A stretch of DNA of 64,000 nucleotides from Bacteroidales bacterium (lineage in GTDB: Bacteria; Bacteroidota; Bacteroidia; Bacteroidales; UBA3663). The stretch spans positions 1 to 64,000 of the forward strand of contig JAFZTS010000056.1 of NCBI GenBank assembly GCA_017618715.1, written 5' to 3'. Of the stretch, positions 1 to 7,917 are shown in pieces. The notes below the pieces were generated by a model that was not told the DNA's origin, did no database searches, and saw only the letters and a list, made by a program, of their open reading frames with translations. The position numbers and the translations under genes are program-made. Each line of letters starts with the position of its first letter. Position 1 is the first letter of the stretch.

Positions 1-245
1 CGTAGCAAGCATTATGTCGCGCGTCAGAGTGCTTCTTCCAATCGTAGCAAGCATTATGTCGCGCGTCAGAGTGCTTCTTCCAATCGTGGCAAGCATTATG
101 TCGCGCGTCAGAGTGCTTCTTCCGCCGTAGCAAGCATTATGTCGCGCGTCAGAGTGCTTCTTCCGCCTTAGCAAGCATTATGTCGCGCGTCAGAGTGCTT
201 CTTCCACCGTAGCAAGCATTATGTCGCGCGTCAGAGTGCTTGCTT
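1..245. repeat. 41/42-bp palindromic tandem array (array 1, cut by window edge)
   Basis: Six head-to-tail units begin at 1, 43, 85, 126, 167 and 208, with lengths of 42 or 41 bp and almost no divergence. Each contains a near-palindromic core, TGTCGCGCGTCA, inside the wider imperfect inverted repeat AGCATTATG...CAGAGTGCT. The array starts at the window edge, so its true length is unknown, and it ends 25 bp from the stop of the aminopeptidase P gene. Read on the minus strand it matches array 2 at 33.6 kb, including the short spacer TTGGAAGA. The period is not a multiple of three, so coding is unlikely. Function is unknown. Confidence 0.93.
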
Positions 246-269
246 CGATTTAACAAGGCTTTCCTCGTT

Positions 270-1694
270 TTACGCTTTAAGCGCTGCAATTTCTTCGAGG
301 CTGTATGGCTTCTTGCGACCCACGCGTCGAGCGCCATCGGGTGTGATGAGATAATCCTCCTCGTTGCGCATGCCGCCAAAGTCACGCCAATGCTTGAGCT
401 CGTCGTAATTGATGAAGTCGGCGAACTTTCCTGCAGCACCCCACTGGTCGATGAGATCGGGGATGAAGTAAATGCCAGGCTCAACGGTGAACACGAAACC
501 AGGCTCGAGCATTCGACCCAAGCGAAGCGAAGCAAAGCCAAATCGCGGGTCCTTTTGTGCTCCACGCGGATAGCCCACGTGCACCTCGCCGTAATTCTCC
601 ATGTCATGAACGTCCAGACCCATCATGTGTCCAAGGCCATGGGGCATGAACATAGCCACAGCACCCGCTTCGGCGGCTTCCATCGGGTCGCCCTTCATGA
701 TGCCAAGCTGTTTAAGTCCGGCGGCAATGTTGGCCCAAGCTGCCACATGACACTCGCGATAGGTGATGCCCGGACGGAGCATAGCCGCAGCCTTCTCGTA
801 AGTGTCGATGAGGATGCGATAAACTTCCATCTGACGAGCGGTGAACTCACGTCCGACAGGCATGGTGGTGGTGCAGTCACCAGCATAGTGCATATCGTTT
901 TCGGCGCCAGCATCCAACAGGAGCAGGTCGCCCTCGTTCAGACGATGGATGTAGCCGTGGTTGTGCAACGTCTCGCCATGGCTGGTGCAGATGGTAGGGA
1001 ACGAGAAAAAGTACCCTTCGCGCTGACACACTTCGCCAATGGCAGCTGCGATGTCCTTCTCATGCATCCCGGGCCGCACCATGCGGATGGCGGTCTCGTG
1101 CATCTTCACGGTAATGTCGATGGCCTGAGCAATCTGCTCAAGCTCCTCGGGTTCCTTGTGGTTACGCAGGTCGGCGATATTGTAGCACAGTTCAAGACTC
1201 GGAGTAGCCACAGGCAGTCCTTTGAGAAAGGCATCGCCTGGCGTGGTGCTAACCTTGGTGCCGAGCAACTCCTGCAACCACAGGATGGTGTGTCCGCGAT
1301 AAGGAGGCACGAAGTGGATGGGCTGTTGCTTGTCCATGGCCAGTTCAAGATATCGGCTCAACATGGCCATGGGGCGCGTCTCACTGACACCTACCGCAGC
1401 GCTCTTTTCTGCCAATGTAGGCTGCACGCCCGACCAGATGATGTCGTCGATGGTGAGTTCGTCGCCAAAGACGATGGTCTGATCGTTGTCGATGTCGATG
1501 ATGGCTGCGAGGCCCTCGTAGTCGAGACCGAAGAAATAGAGGAACGTGGAGTCCTGACGGAACGGATAATTGTTGTCGGGGTAGTTATAGGAGGCAATGC
1601 CATTGCCCAGCATGAGGACAAGGCCACCACCGAGCGCCTGCTGGAGTCGCTGCCGACGCTCTACATAGACTTGTTTTGAAAATGTGGGTTTCAT
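270..1694 (-). CDS. pepP: Xaa-Pro aminopeptidase (aminopeptidase P, M24B)
   Basis: A 474-aa cytoplasmic metallopeptidase that should remove N-terminal residues preceding proline. An N-terminal creatinase-like domain (about 1-170) is followed by the pita-bread M24 domain. The two-metal ligands are visible: Asp in LLLDAGAEND (about 261), Asp in AGDCTTTMP (about 272), His in HGLGHMMGLD (about 351), Glu in FTVEPGIYF (about 404) and Glu in NEEDYLITP (about 445). Length is normal for bacterial aminopeptidase P. It is the last gene of the minus-strand run and is separated from the upstream beta-helix gene by a 9-bp repeat array. The family call is firm. Exact substrate preference cannot be read from sequence. 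Confidence 0.93.
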   Translation of the reverse strand: MKPTFSKQVYVERRQRLQQALGGGLVLMLGNGIASYNYPDNNYPFRQDSTFLYFFGLDYEGLAAIIDIDNDQTIVFGDELTIDDIIWSGVQPTLAEKSAAVGVSETRPMAMLSRYLELAMDKQQPIHFVPPYRGHTILWLQELLGTKVSTTPGDAFLKGLPVATPSLELCYNIADLRNHKEPEELEQIAQAIDITVKMHETAIRMVRPGMHEKDIAAAIGEVCQREGYFFSFPTICTSHGETLHNHGYIHRLNEGDLLLLDAGAENDMHYAGDCTTTMPVGREFTARQMEVYRILIDTYEKAAAMLRPGITYRECHVAAWANIAAGLKQLGIMKGDPMEAAEAGAVAMFMPHGLGHMMGLDVHDMENYGEVHVGYPRGAQKDPRFGFASLRLGRMLEPGFVFTVEPGIYFIPDLIDQWGAAGKFADFINYDELKHWRDFGGMRNEEDYLITPDGARRVGRKKPYSLEEIAALKA

Positions 1695-1711
1695 TGGGGG
1701 TTGTGTATTAT

Positions 1712-1756
1712 CGGAGTGATCGGAGTATTCGGAGTACTCAGAGTATTCAGAGTGAG
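1712..1756. repeat. 9-bp tandem array, CGGAGT type
   Basis: Five 9-bp units: CGGAGTGAT, CGGAGTATT, CGGAGTACT, CAGAGTATT, CAGAGTGAG. The array begins 7 nt after the stop codon of the minus-strand beta-helix lipoprotein gene and ends 17 nt before the start of the aminopeptidase P gene. The AGT core is constant and flanking bases vary. It belongs to the same family as the arrays at 17.8, 32.3, 44.8 and 56.9 kb. Confidence 0.85.
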
Positions 1757-1763
1757 CAGTGTG

Positions 1764-3311
1764 CTATGGCTCATAGCAGCCAAGGGAGGGCTGGGGAGCA
1801 CGGGGACGGCCGTCGCGGTCCTGGGGGAGACGGGCGGTGGTGCGAGGCTCACCAACGGCGATGCAGGGTGACTCGGCCTGAAGGTGCGGATCGCAGATGT
1901 AGTTGGGCATATCGACGAGGAGGTAAAGCGGATCGGCATCCCAAAGGATGGCGATGCAGTCATCATCGTCGAAGCCCGAGGTCGAATGCACGAGGCAGTG
2001 GTCGAGACGATAGTTGTAGATGCTGTCAACGGGTAATCCCGCATCATCGACAAAGGCGCAATAGCCATTGGCATCGATATTCGGATCCATGCCGGAGTTG
2101 CCGTAAATGATGGTGTTGGTGAAGTTGCAGCGATAAAGGGGACGCCAAAGCCGAGTGCTGTCGGTGGGTGCATCATAATTGCGCAGTACCACATCGCACT
2201 TCGAGAATGCCGCCCAATAGTTGTAGTTGGCAAGAGTACAATGGGTGACGTCGTAGGCACCGCCCGCCAGTTCGAGCAGGGCACCCGCCGAATTCATCAG
2301 GCACGAATTCTCGATGATCATGTTGCTGCCATGGGCAGCGATAAGCGACGAGTCGCTGTTCATGATGAGCGAATTGCGGACGATGAGCTGCTGGCGTTCG
2401 TCACTCAGAAAGTCGGGACCATAAGCATAGCGCTTGGGGTCGCCCGGGATGACGGTTCCCGTGGGTGCTTCTGAAAGGAAACGGATGTCGGTGGAATCCT
2501 GCTCAATGACGATGCCTGTGGTCATGCCACGAATCTCGGCATACTGGAAAATGTTGCCTGCACTACCCGGGTAGATGTGGATGCCGCCCCATTGCGCCGC
2601 CATATCGCGATAGTAGAGGTTGTCGAAAATCTTGTCGGTGCGGTCGCCGAGCAGAATGACGGGACGCTCCAAATCGCCGCAGATGCGCAGGGTTCCATAA
2701 ACATCGATAGATGCATGGTCATGCAGGTAGATCGTCACATCGGGTTCGATAGTGAGCGTGACACCTTCGGCAATGGTAAGTGAGCCGTAAATCAACTTGT
2801 CGATGCCGCCTTCGAGCCACGTGGTATCGCGTCGGATGGTATCGTTCTGGAGTTCCTCGACATCGCGTGTGGTGACCACAAGGCGAATGCTCTGCATGCG
2901 GCCGTTGCAAAGGATGTCGAGATAGTCCTCGCGCAGAACATCGCGTTCGTCCTGCTCCCCCATGAACGCTGCCTCGACAAGGATATAAAGAGAGTCGCCC
3001 TGGGCAATATGCAGGAAGTCGGGATTGGTAAAGTCGGTGCCTGCCATGCCATCGACATTGATGCGGAAGATGCTGCTGTCGCCCCCACGCAGACAGATAC
3101 TGGTAAGAGCAAGCTCTCCCTTCTGTCGGTTGTAGAGCATCAGCTTCTGCGTAGCGGTATTGTGGCCGGTGAGCAACACGCCGAGATTGTAGCAGTCGCT
3201 GTCGTTGAGCACGTACGACGGCTGCGCGCCGGCATCGGAGAGGATGTCGTCGCTACAGGACGCGATGGCGGCCACAACGAGTATGAGGATGGCTATGAGA
3301 AGGGAGCGCAT
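1764..3311 (-). CDS. Right-handed beta-helix lipoprotein
   Basis: A 515-aa predicted lipoprotein. The signal peptide ends in a lipobox with the acylated Cys at about residue 19 (AAIASC). The N-terminal 150 residues are a beta-sandwich-like region. From about 165 a run of short beta-strand repeats (LTIAEGVTLTIEPD, WGGIHIYPGSAGNIFQYAEI, LIVRNSLIMNSDSS) has the spacing of a parallel beta-helix. The C-terminus ends in PSLGCYEP, resembling the closing motif of Bacteroidetes beta-helix proteins (usually DIGAYE). No catalytic residues could be assigned, so it may be a binding or structural surface protein or a degenerate polysaccharide lyase. It follows the 180-aa lipoprotein gene across a 54-nt gap holding a perfect palindrome. 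Confidence 0.8.
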   Translation of the reverse strand: MRSLLIAILILVVAAIASCSDDILSDAGAQPSYVLNDSDCYNLGVLLTGHNTATQKLMLYNRQKGELALTSICLRGGDSSIFRINVDGMAGTDFTNPDFLHIAQGDSLYILVEAAFMGEQDERDVLREDYLDILCNGRMQSIRLVVTTRDVEELQNDTIRRDTTWLEGGIDKLIYGSLTIAEGVTLTIEPDVTIYLHDHASIDVYGTLRICGDLERPVILLGDRTDKIFDNLYYRDMAAQWGGIHIYPGSAGNIFQYAEIRGMTTGIVIEQDSTDIRFLSEAPTGTVIPGDPKRYAYGPDFLSDERQQLIVRNSLIMNSDSSLIAAHGSNMIIENSCLMNSAGALLELAGGAYDVTHCTLANYNYWAAFSKCDVVLRNYDAPTDSTRLWRPLYRCNFTNTIIYGNSGMDPNIDANGYCAFVDDAGLPVDSIYNYRLDHCLVHSTSGFDDDDCIAILWDADPLYLLVDMPNYICDPHLQAESPCIAVGEPRTTARLPQDRDGRPRAPQPSLGCYEP

Positions 3312-3325
3312 AAGTGTTCAATGGT

Positions 3326-3345
3326 CGCAGCCAAGCTTGGCTGCG
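3326..3345. repeat. Intercistronic palindrome (AAGCTT type)
   Basis: A perfect 20-bp palindrome, CGCAGCCAAGCTTGGCTGCG, in the 54-nt gap between two co-directional minus-strand genes. On the plus strand it is followed by a tail containing ACAAACGGG. It belongs to the same family as the copies at 5.7, 7.3 and 7.9 kb. Confidence 0.9.
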
Positions 3346-3365
3346 TATAACAAACGGGACGCGCG

Positions 3366-3908
3366 TCACTTGCGGGTGACGACCAGCGTAGTATAGCTGG
3401 AGAGGCGGGCGTGGTACTGACGGAGATGAAAATTCTCGGCGTTGGCAGGACCGGCGGTGGGTGCAGGCGAACCGTACTGGATGGCACCGAACTCCGATTC
3501 GCAGTCGGGACATTGGGCCACGAAAGGATCCTTCATGCCGATAGCCGACAACTTGTTCTTGCGGTAGCAGTAGGGACACGCAAGGTCGTAGGCGTAGAAC
3601 ACATCTTCGGTGGCGGCATGATAGAGCAACAAACCGCAGACGCCAATGTTGTCGGAGACGTTCTGGTACTGATTGATGAGCACGACGCCGGGGCTGCTGT
3701 CGAGGTTGGGCAGATCATTCTGACCCAAAGCTGCGTTGATGGTGCTTATATTGCAGCTGTAATGTACATTATAAGCGGGCACAGGCGACTCCACGGCCTC
3801 AACACCGACACATGCCGACAATAGAAATAACGACATGAGCGATGTCAGAGCCACAGTTTTCGACCCAAAACAAGTCGCCTTATTTGACCAACGCTGCAAT
3901 AGCTTCAT
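3366..3908 (-). CDS. Lipoprotein with Rieske-like fold and a four-cysteine site
   Basis: A 180-aa predicted lipoprotein. The lipobox Cys is residue 33 (FLLSAC) after an unusually long n-region, so the true start may lie inside the listed ORF; as given it overlaps the 3' end of argH by 29 nt. The C-terminal half carries Cys111-Pro-Tyr-Cys114 and Cys133-Pro-Asp-Cys136, then ESEFGAIQYG, a proline/glycine turn with GPA, and a final Leu..Tyr strand. That order matches a Rieske [2Fe-2S] domain, but both histidine ligands are replaced by Cys, giving a zinc-ribbon or rubredoxin-like site. It is cotranscribed with argH and a beta-helix lipoprotein. The ligand (Zn, Fe or Fe-S) is unknown. Confidence 0.75.
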   Translation of the reverse strand: MKLLQRWSNKATCFGSKTVALTSLMSLFLLSACVGVEAVESPVPAYNVHYSCNISTINAALGQNDLPNLDSSPGVVLINQYQNVSDNIGVCGLLLYHAATEDVFYAYDLACPYCYRKNKLSAIGMKDPFVAQCPDCESEFGAIQYGSPAPTAGPANAENFHLRQYHARLSSYTTLVVTRK

Positions 3909-5211
3909 GGGCTTTCTGGAAATTAAAGCCTTCGAGCACCTGATCCATCAGCGCGCGAATCTCTGCGGTACAGAGATTGCCAATGGAGCCTTCGTGGGTG
4001 TGATGCACTTCCTTGACGGGCGTGAAGCGTCCGGCCTCGATGTCGAGACCCACCTTGCGGTAGGCATCGCGGAAAGGCATACCCTCCGTGGCCAGACGGT
4101 TGACTTCCTCGACCGAAAACATCAGGTCGTAGCGCGAATCGTCGAGGATGTGCTCGTTGACGGTGATGTGCTCCATCATGAGCGTCACCATGCGAAGGAT
4201 GTCCTTGAGTTCGTCGAAAGTGGGGAGGAAAACCTCCTTGATGATCTGCAGGTCGCGGAAGTAGCCCGAAGGCAGGTTGCTGGTGATGAGCATGATTTGT
4301 TCGGGCACACCTTGGAGCTTGTTGCACTTGGCGCGGGTAAGTTCGAAGACGTCGGGGTTCTTCTTGTGTGGCATGATGGACGAGCCAGTGGTGAAAGCGT
4401 CGTGCAGCTTGATGAAGCCGAAGTTCTGGCTGGAGAACATGCAGGCATCGAAGGCAAGTTTGCCGATGGTGGCAGCAATACCGCCCAAGGCCTGAGCGAC
4501 GACACGTTCGGTCTTGCCGCGTCCCATCTGTGCATAGACCACGTTGTAGGCCATCGAGTCGAAGCCCAGCAGATCGGTAGTCATCTGGCGACGGAGTGGG
4601 AAGCTCGAGCCATAGCCGGCAGCCGAACCCAGCGGGTTACGATTGACGACACGATAGGCAGCCTGCAAAACCTGCAGGTCATCCACGAGGCTTTCGGCGT
4701 AAGCACCGAACCACAATCCGAAACTCGACGGCATGGCCACCTGCAAGTGGGTGTAGCCGGGCATCAAGACATCCTTATATCGTTCGGACTGCGCCTGAAG
4801 CATGTCGAAGAGGCGTTTCGTGGCTTCGACGATAGCCTCGATCTCGTGGCGCATGTAGAGTTTGAGGTCGATGAGTACCTGGTCGTTGCGGCTTCGACCC
4901 GAATGGATCTTCTTGCCGATATCGCCCAAACGACGCGTCAGCAAAAGTTCCACCTGGCTGTGGACATCCTCGATGCCTTCCTCGATAACGAAATGACCCT
5001 CGACAGCATCTTGGTAGATCTGCTTCAACTCGCCGAGCAACAAGTCGAGTTCGTCGCGAGTGAGCAAGCCGATGCTTTCGAGCATGGTGATATGGGCCAT
5101 CGAGCCAAGCACATCGAAGGGCGCAAGATAAAGATCCATCTCGCGGTCACGTCCGATGGTGTAGCGTTCGATGTCCTTATCGACTTGGACGGATTTTTGC
5201 CAGAGTTTCAT
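3880..5211 (-). CDS. argH: Argininosuccinate lyase
   Basis: A 443-aa cytoplasmic enzyme that splits argininosuccinate into arginine and fumarate, the last step of arginine synthesis. It belongs to the fumarase/aspartase superfamily. The signature GSSIMPHKKNPD is present at about 276-287 and contains the catalytic serine loop. The N-terminal helical region carries SRNDQVLIDLKLYMRHEI, typical of the family, and TGAYxHLQVAMP is represented by PGYTHLQVAMPSSFG. The start is 2 nt past the stop of the upstream SRPBCC gene, so the two are transcriptionally linked. No other arg gene is in the window. Confidence 0.96.
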   Translation of the reverse strand: MKLWQKSVQVDKDIERYTIGRDREMDLYLAPFDVLGSMAHITMLESIGLLTRDELDLLLGELKQIYQDAVEGHFVIEEGIEDVHSQVELLLTRRLGDIGKKIHSGRSRNDQVLIDLKLYMRHEIEAIVEATKRLFDMLQAQSERYKDVLMPGYTHLQVAMPSSFGLWFGAYAESLVDDLQVLQAAYRVVNRNPLGSAAGYGSSFPLRRQMTTDLLGFDSMAYNVVYAQMGRGKTERVVAQALGGIAATIGKLAFDACMFSSQNFGFIKLHDAFTTGSSIMPHKKNPDVFELTRAKCNKLQGVPEQIMLITSNLPSGYFRDLQIIKEVFLPTFDELKDILRMVTLMMEHITVNEHILDDSRYDLMFSVEEVNRLATEGMPFRDAYRKVGLDIEAGRFTPVKEVHHTHEGSIGNLCTAEIRALMDQVLEGFNFQKAHEAIAALVK

Positions 5212-5213
5212 GA

Positions 5214-5675
5214 TTAATATGGAATCTTGGTGAGCATCTCGGCCAGCTTGTCGGCAACGTCATCGAGCTTCTTACCCACCATGGGCTTGAGGAAGAAGGG
5301 AATATCGACATCGACGGTCACGCGGCAACGTGTCTCGTAGGGTGACTTGGGAAGGAGCTGTACCCACAGAGTCACATCGACGGGACTTTGGTCGGACTGG
5401 AACTTGACGCACTTCATCGGCTCTTCGCGATCGACGATGCCGACGCCGATCTGAATACCGTTGACCTTGAAGAGGGCGGTATCACGAGTGAACGAAAGGT
5501 CGCTGATGGAAATCTTGCCACCGCCTTGCTCGGCGATCTTGGCACGGAGCGCCTCTTTCATTTCGGGCGTCATGTTGTCCTTAATCGTCTGGAACTGTGA
5601 CAAGTCGCTGATACGGTTCCACACTTGATATTGGGATGCGGGGATAATCTTTACTTCGCTTTGATATTTGGACAT
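5214..5675 (-). CDS. SRPBCC (START-like) family protein
   Basis: A 153-aa cytoplasmic protein with the helix-grip pattern of the SRPBCC/polyketide-cyclase family. It begins MSKYQSEVKIIPASQYQVW, then alternates short strands, and ends in a long C-terminal helix (KPMVGKKLDDVADKLAEML). The start at 5675 is chosen over an upstream in-frame ATG because the extra 28 residues are low-complexity and read from intergenic repeat DNA. It sits between pyrE and argH, a neighbourhood suggestive of a small ligand-binding or accessory role. No catalytic residues are evident. Confidence 0.82.
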   Translation of the reverse strand: MSKYQSEVKIIPASQYQVWNRISDLSQFQTIKDNMTPEMKEALRAKIAEQGGGKISISDLSFTRDTALFKVNGIQIGVGIVDREEPMKCVKFQSDQSPVDVTLWVQLLPKSPYETRCRVTVDVDIPFFLKPMVGKKLDDVADKLAEMLTKIPY

Positions 5676-5729
5676 AGGGGGAGGGTTTATAGGGGTTCGA
5701 GATGTTCGAGGGGTTGTTGGGTTGTTGGG

Positions 5730-5817
5730 GCAGCCATGCATGGCTGCTGACGAAAACACGGAGAGGCCTGGCTGCTGACGAAAACACGGAGAGGCCTGGC
5801 TACCGACGAAAACGCGG
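5730..5817. repeat. Palindrome plus 28-bp direct repeat between pyrE and the SRPBCC gene
   Basis: A perfect 18-bp palindrome, GCAGCCATGCATGGCTGC (5730-5747), leads into two exact 28-bp units (5741-5768 and 5769-5796) and a diverged third (5797-5817). Each unit starts TGGCTGCTGACGAAAACACG. The palindrome arm is reused as the start of each unit, so the direct repeat looks like partial re-duplication of the intercistronic element seen at 3.3, 7.3 and 7.9 kb. Confidence 0.88.
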
Positions 5818-5819
5818 GA

Positions 5820-6455
5820 TTATTTTCCCCACTCGCTGGGGTTGGCGCGCCAGAGCTTGAGGACCTCGATGTCGGCTGGCTGGATGTAGCCTTGTTCGGC
5901 AGCTTCGGCAACGAGTTCGGTGTAGTTGGAGAGGGTGGTCAGTTCGACGTCAGCAGCTTCGAATGCCTGTTGTGCCTGCGGGAACTGATAGGTGAAGATG
6001 GCCACCATGCCGAGGACGTTGACCTTGGCCTGACGCAGGGCAGCTACGGCCTTGAGGCTGGAGCCACCGGTGGAGATGAGGTCTTCGATGACGACCACGT
6101 TCCATCCTTCCTGTATCTGTCCCTCGATGAGGTTGCCCATGCCATGATCCTTGGGTGCTGAACGCACATAGACGAAGGGCACGCCGAGGGCATCGGCCAC
6201 AAGGGCACCCTGGGCGATTGCGCCGGTGGCTACACCTGCGATGGCATCGACCTTGTCGCCATAGATGCGCTGTACGGCACTTACGAGACCCGTCTTGATG
6301 ATGGTGCGGATGTCGGGGAAGGCGAGTGTCTTGCGATTGTCGCAGTAAATGGGTGAATGCCAACCCGAAGCCCAAGTGAAGGGCTCGTTGGGCTGCAACT
6401 TGACGGCCTTGATGGCCATGAGCTTTTCAGCTACAAGACGTTCGATGGTTTTCAT
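5820..6455 (-). CDS. pyrE: Orotate phosphoribosyltransferase
   Basis: A 211-aa enzyme that joins orotate and PRPP to give OMP in pyrimidine synthesis. The PRPP-binding loop VVVIEDLISTGGSSLKA (about 119-135) is intact, as are the family's YVRSAPKDHG segment with its conserved basic residues and the flexible loop. Length matches the family. It is first in a minus-strand run with the SRPBCC gene and argH. A TAACTTTG element lies 39 nt upstream. Confidence 0.96.
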   Translation of the reverse strand: MKTIERLVAEKLMAIKAVKLQPNEPFTWASGWHSPIYCDNRKTLAFPDIRTIIKTGLVSAVQRIYGDKVDAIAGVATGAIAQGALVADALGVPFVYVRSAPKDHGMGNLIEGQIQEGWNVVVIEDLISTGGSSLKAVAALRQAKVNVLGMVAIFTYQFPQAQQAFEAADVELTTLSNYTELVAEAAEQGYIQPADIEVLKLWRANPSEWGK

Positions 6456-6494
6456 ATTTTATGTTTGAGCATTGATTGTAACACTATATCGATG

Positions 6495-6502
6495 CAAAGT
6501 TA
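6495..6502 (-). promoter_or_regulatory. Probable -7 element for pyrE
   Basis: TAACTTTG on the minus strand matches the Bacteroidetes -7 box TAnnTTTG. No clear TTG lies at the expected 19-21 bp upstream, so support is partial. The gap 6456-6605 holds nothing else recognisable. Confidence 0.5.
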
Positions 6503-6605
6503 ACGCAAAAAAATGACTTTTCGCATGTGCGCACAAACAAATTTACTAAAAAATAGGCAAAAAAAGTGATTTGCGAAGAGAAATGGCATTTTGAGGGGGC
6601 AATGA

Positions 6606-7298
6606 CTAACCTCTAGAGAAAGCAAGGGTCAAGACACTGAGACGTATATCGGGTACCGAGTGGAGCAGAGCATCGGCAGCGGCCACCATCGTGGAACCCG
6701 TGGTGAGCACGTCATCGACGATGAGGATATGCTTCCCGGCAAGGCGTTCGGGATGGCGCACCGTGAAGGAGCCATCTACATTCTGCAACCGCTCCTCATT
6801 GGACAAGCCAATCTGCGAACGGGTGTAACGATGCTTTCGGAGACATCCTGATTCCAACGGTATATGCCATGCCTCGGTCAACACTTTGACGATGCCGGCA
6901 CACTGGTTGTAACCTCGCAACAGCAAACGGAAGGGATGCAATGGAACAGGAACGATGACATCGATATCGTAGGGCCAACCCTCTTCTCCCCTCTCGTCAG
7001 CTGCCATTTGCAGTTCCTGAACGAAAAGACGTGTAGCCCATTCATTCAACCACGGACGGTCGTTGAACTTCGATTGGCGCAGGATAGCTCCGAAAGGTTC
7101 CTTCTGTCCATAATAACAATAGGCTGTGGCATGTTCGAAAGGGAAACATCCGAACAAACGGCGCTCGACGTCGTTGTTGGGATGCTCGGCATGTACCCTT
7201 GGGAGCAGGGGCAGGCAACGCAGACACACACCCTCCTCCTGCGGCAGCAGCGTGCTGTCGCAATAGGGACACCGACGGGGGAGGATGAGATCGAGCAT
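6606..7298 (-). CDS. ComF/GntX family phosphoribosyltransferase-like protein
   Basis: A 230-aa protein with an N-terminal zinc-ribbon pattern (CPYCDSTLL...CLRC, about 10-31) and a C-terminal type I phosphoribosyltransferase fold with the loop ILIVDDVLTTGSTM (about 190-205). It belongs to the ComFC family, linked to natural competence and DNA uptake in other bacteria; its enzymatic activity is unproven. DIDVIVPVPLHPFRLLLRGY is the usual core motif. It follows recX across a 78-nt gap that contains an AAGCTT palindrome. Confidence 0.9.
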   Translation of the reverse strand: MLDLILPRRCPYCDSTLLPQEEGVCLRCLPLLPRVHAEHPNNDVERRLFGCFPFEHATAYCYYGQKEPFGAILRQSKFNDRPWLNEWATRLFVQELQMAADERGEEGWPYDIDVIVPVPLHPFRLLLRGYNQCAGIVKVLTEAWHIPLESGCLRKHRYTRSQIGLSNEERLQNVDGSFTVRHPERLAGKHILIVDDVLTTGSTMVAAADALLHSVPDIRLSVLTLAFSRG

Positions 7299-7325
7299 GG
7301 CGTGTGGGGATGATGGTTGAAGGAA

Positions 7326-7343
7326 GCAGCCAAGCTTGGCTGC
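7326..7343. repeat. Intercistronic palindrome (AAGCTT type)
   Basis: A perfect 18-bp palindrome, GCAGCCAAGCTTGGCTGC, between recX and the ComF-like gene, followed on the plus strand by AGAACAAAAACG. The centre is identical to the 3326-3345 copy. Confidence 0.9.
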
Positions 7344-7376
7344 AGAACAAAAACGCTGAAGAGAGCGACGGGGCCG

Positions 7377-7844
7377 TTAATGCGTGCAAACGGCCAAGGC
7401 CTTCGAAATGACAAAGGTCTCGAAGCCGCGCTGTGCGGCGAAGCGGAAAAGACGGGCACGATCGGCTTGCGAAAGAGGTTGATCCATGGAACGCAGTTTG
7501 CCGCTCAACAGTTCCACACAGGTTTGCAGGTATTCCTCGGGGTCAATTTTTTCGTCGAAAGCCTCGTCGATAAGCGCCTCGTCGATACCCTTGCCTCGGA
7601 GAGCGTAGGCAATCTTGATTTTACCCCAATGTTCAAAACGGAACTTGTCGTTCACAAAGGCACGCGCATAACGTGCCTCGTCGAGAAAGCCTTCGTCAGT
7701 AAGTTTGCCAACCAGACGGGCTGCCTCCTTTTCCGAGAGGCCCCACGAGAGCGCCTTCTGGAAGATATCGTTGGGACACTTCTCGGACTGGCTGCAAAGG
7801 GCTGCTGCTTTTTGCAAGGCTTGGTTGTAGTTCAGGGTTTTCAT
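7377..7844 (-). CDS. recX: RecX-like regulator
   Basis: A 155-aa all-helical protein of the RecX family, which binds RecA filaments and damps their activity. Tandem three-helix repeats are visible: WGLSEKEAARLVGKLTDEG, then DEARYARAFVNDKF with the characteristic WGKIKIAYALRGKGI. The start at 7844 (MKTLNYNQALQK) is preferred to an ATG 84 nt upstream, because the extension would read through the palindrome-bearing gap. recA is not in the window. Confidence 0.87.
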   Translation of the reverse strand: MKTLNYNQALQKAAALCSQSEKCPNDIFQKALSWGLSEKEAARLVGKLTDEGFLDEARYARAFVNDKFRFEHWGKIKIAYALRGKGIDEALIDEAFDEKIDPEEYLQTCVELLSGKLRSMDQPLSQADRARLFRFAAQRGFETFVISKALAVCTH

Positions 7845-7875
7845 AGGGGCATTTTGGGTGGTGATGATGGATTGG

Positions 7876-7893
7876 GCGGCCAAGCTTGGCCGC
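7876..7893. repeat. Intercistronic palindrome (AAGCTT type, GC variant)
   Basis: A perfect 18-bp palindrome, GCGGCCAAGCTTGGCCGC, between prmC and recX. Compared with the 7326 copy, one base on each arm has changed in step (A to G and T to C), so self-complementarity is kept. The tail GACTGAAACGGG resembles the other copies. Confidence 0.9.
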
Positions 7894-7917
7894 GACTGAA
7901 ACGGGGAAGGGTGGGCA

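Noticed and set aside
1..245. CRISPR array
   Set aside because: Units are contiguous 41/42-bp copies with no unique spacers, and no cas genes are present.
240..1679. 479-aa plus-strand ORF opposite the aminopeptidase P gene
   Set aside because: It is an antisense shadow of a high-GC3 gene; the opposite strand carries the full M24 motif set.
1784..1802. Near-copy of the AAGCTT palindrome (GCAGCCAAGGGAGGGCTG)
   Set aside because: It lies within the coding end of the beta-helix lipoprotein (PSLGCYEP) and is not palindromic, so it is chance resemblance.
3835..5217. 460-aa plus-strand ORF opposite argH
   Set aside because: Antisense shadow; argH signature and length are on the minus strand.
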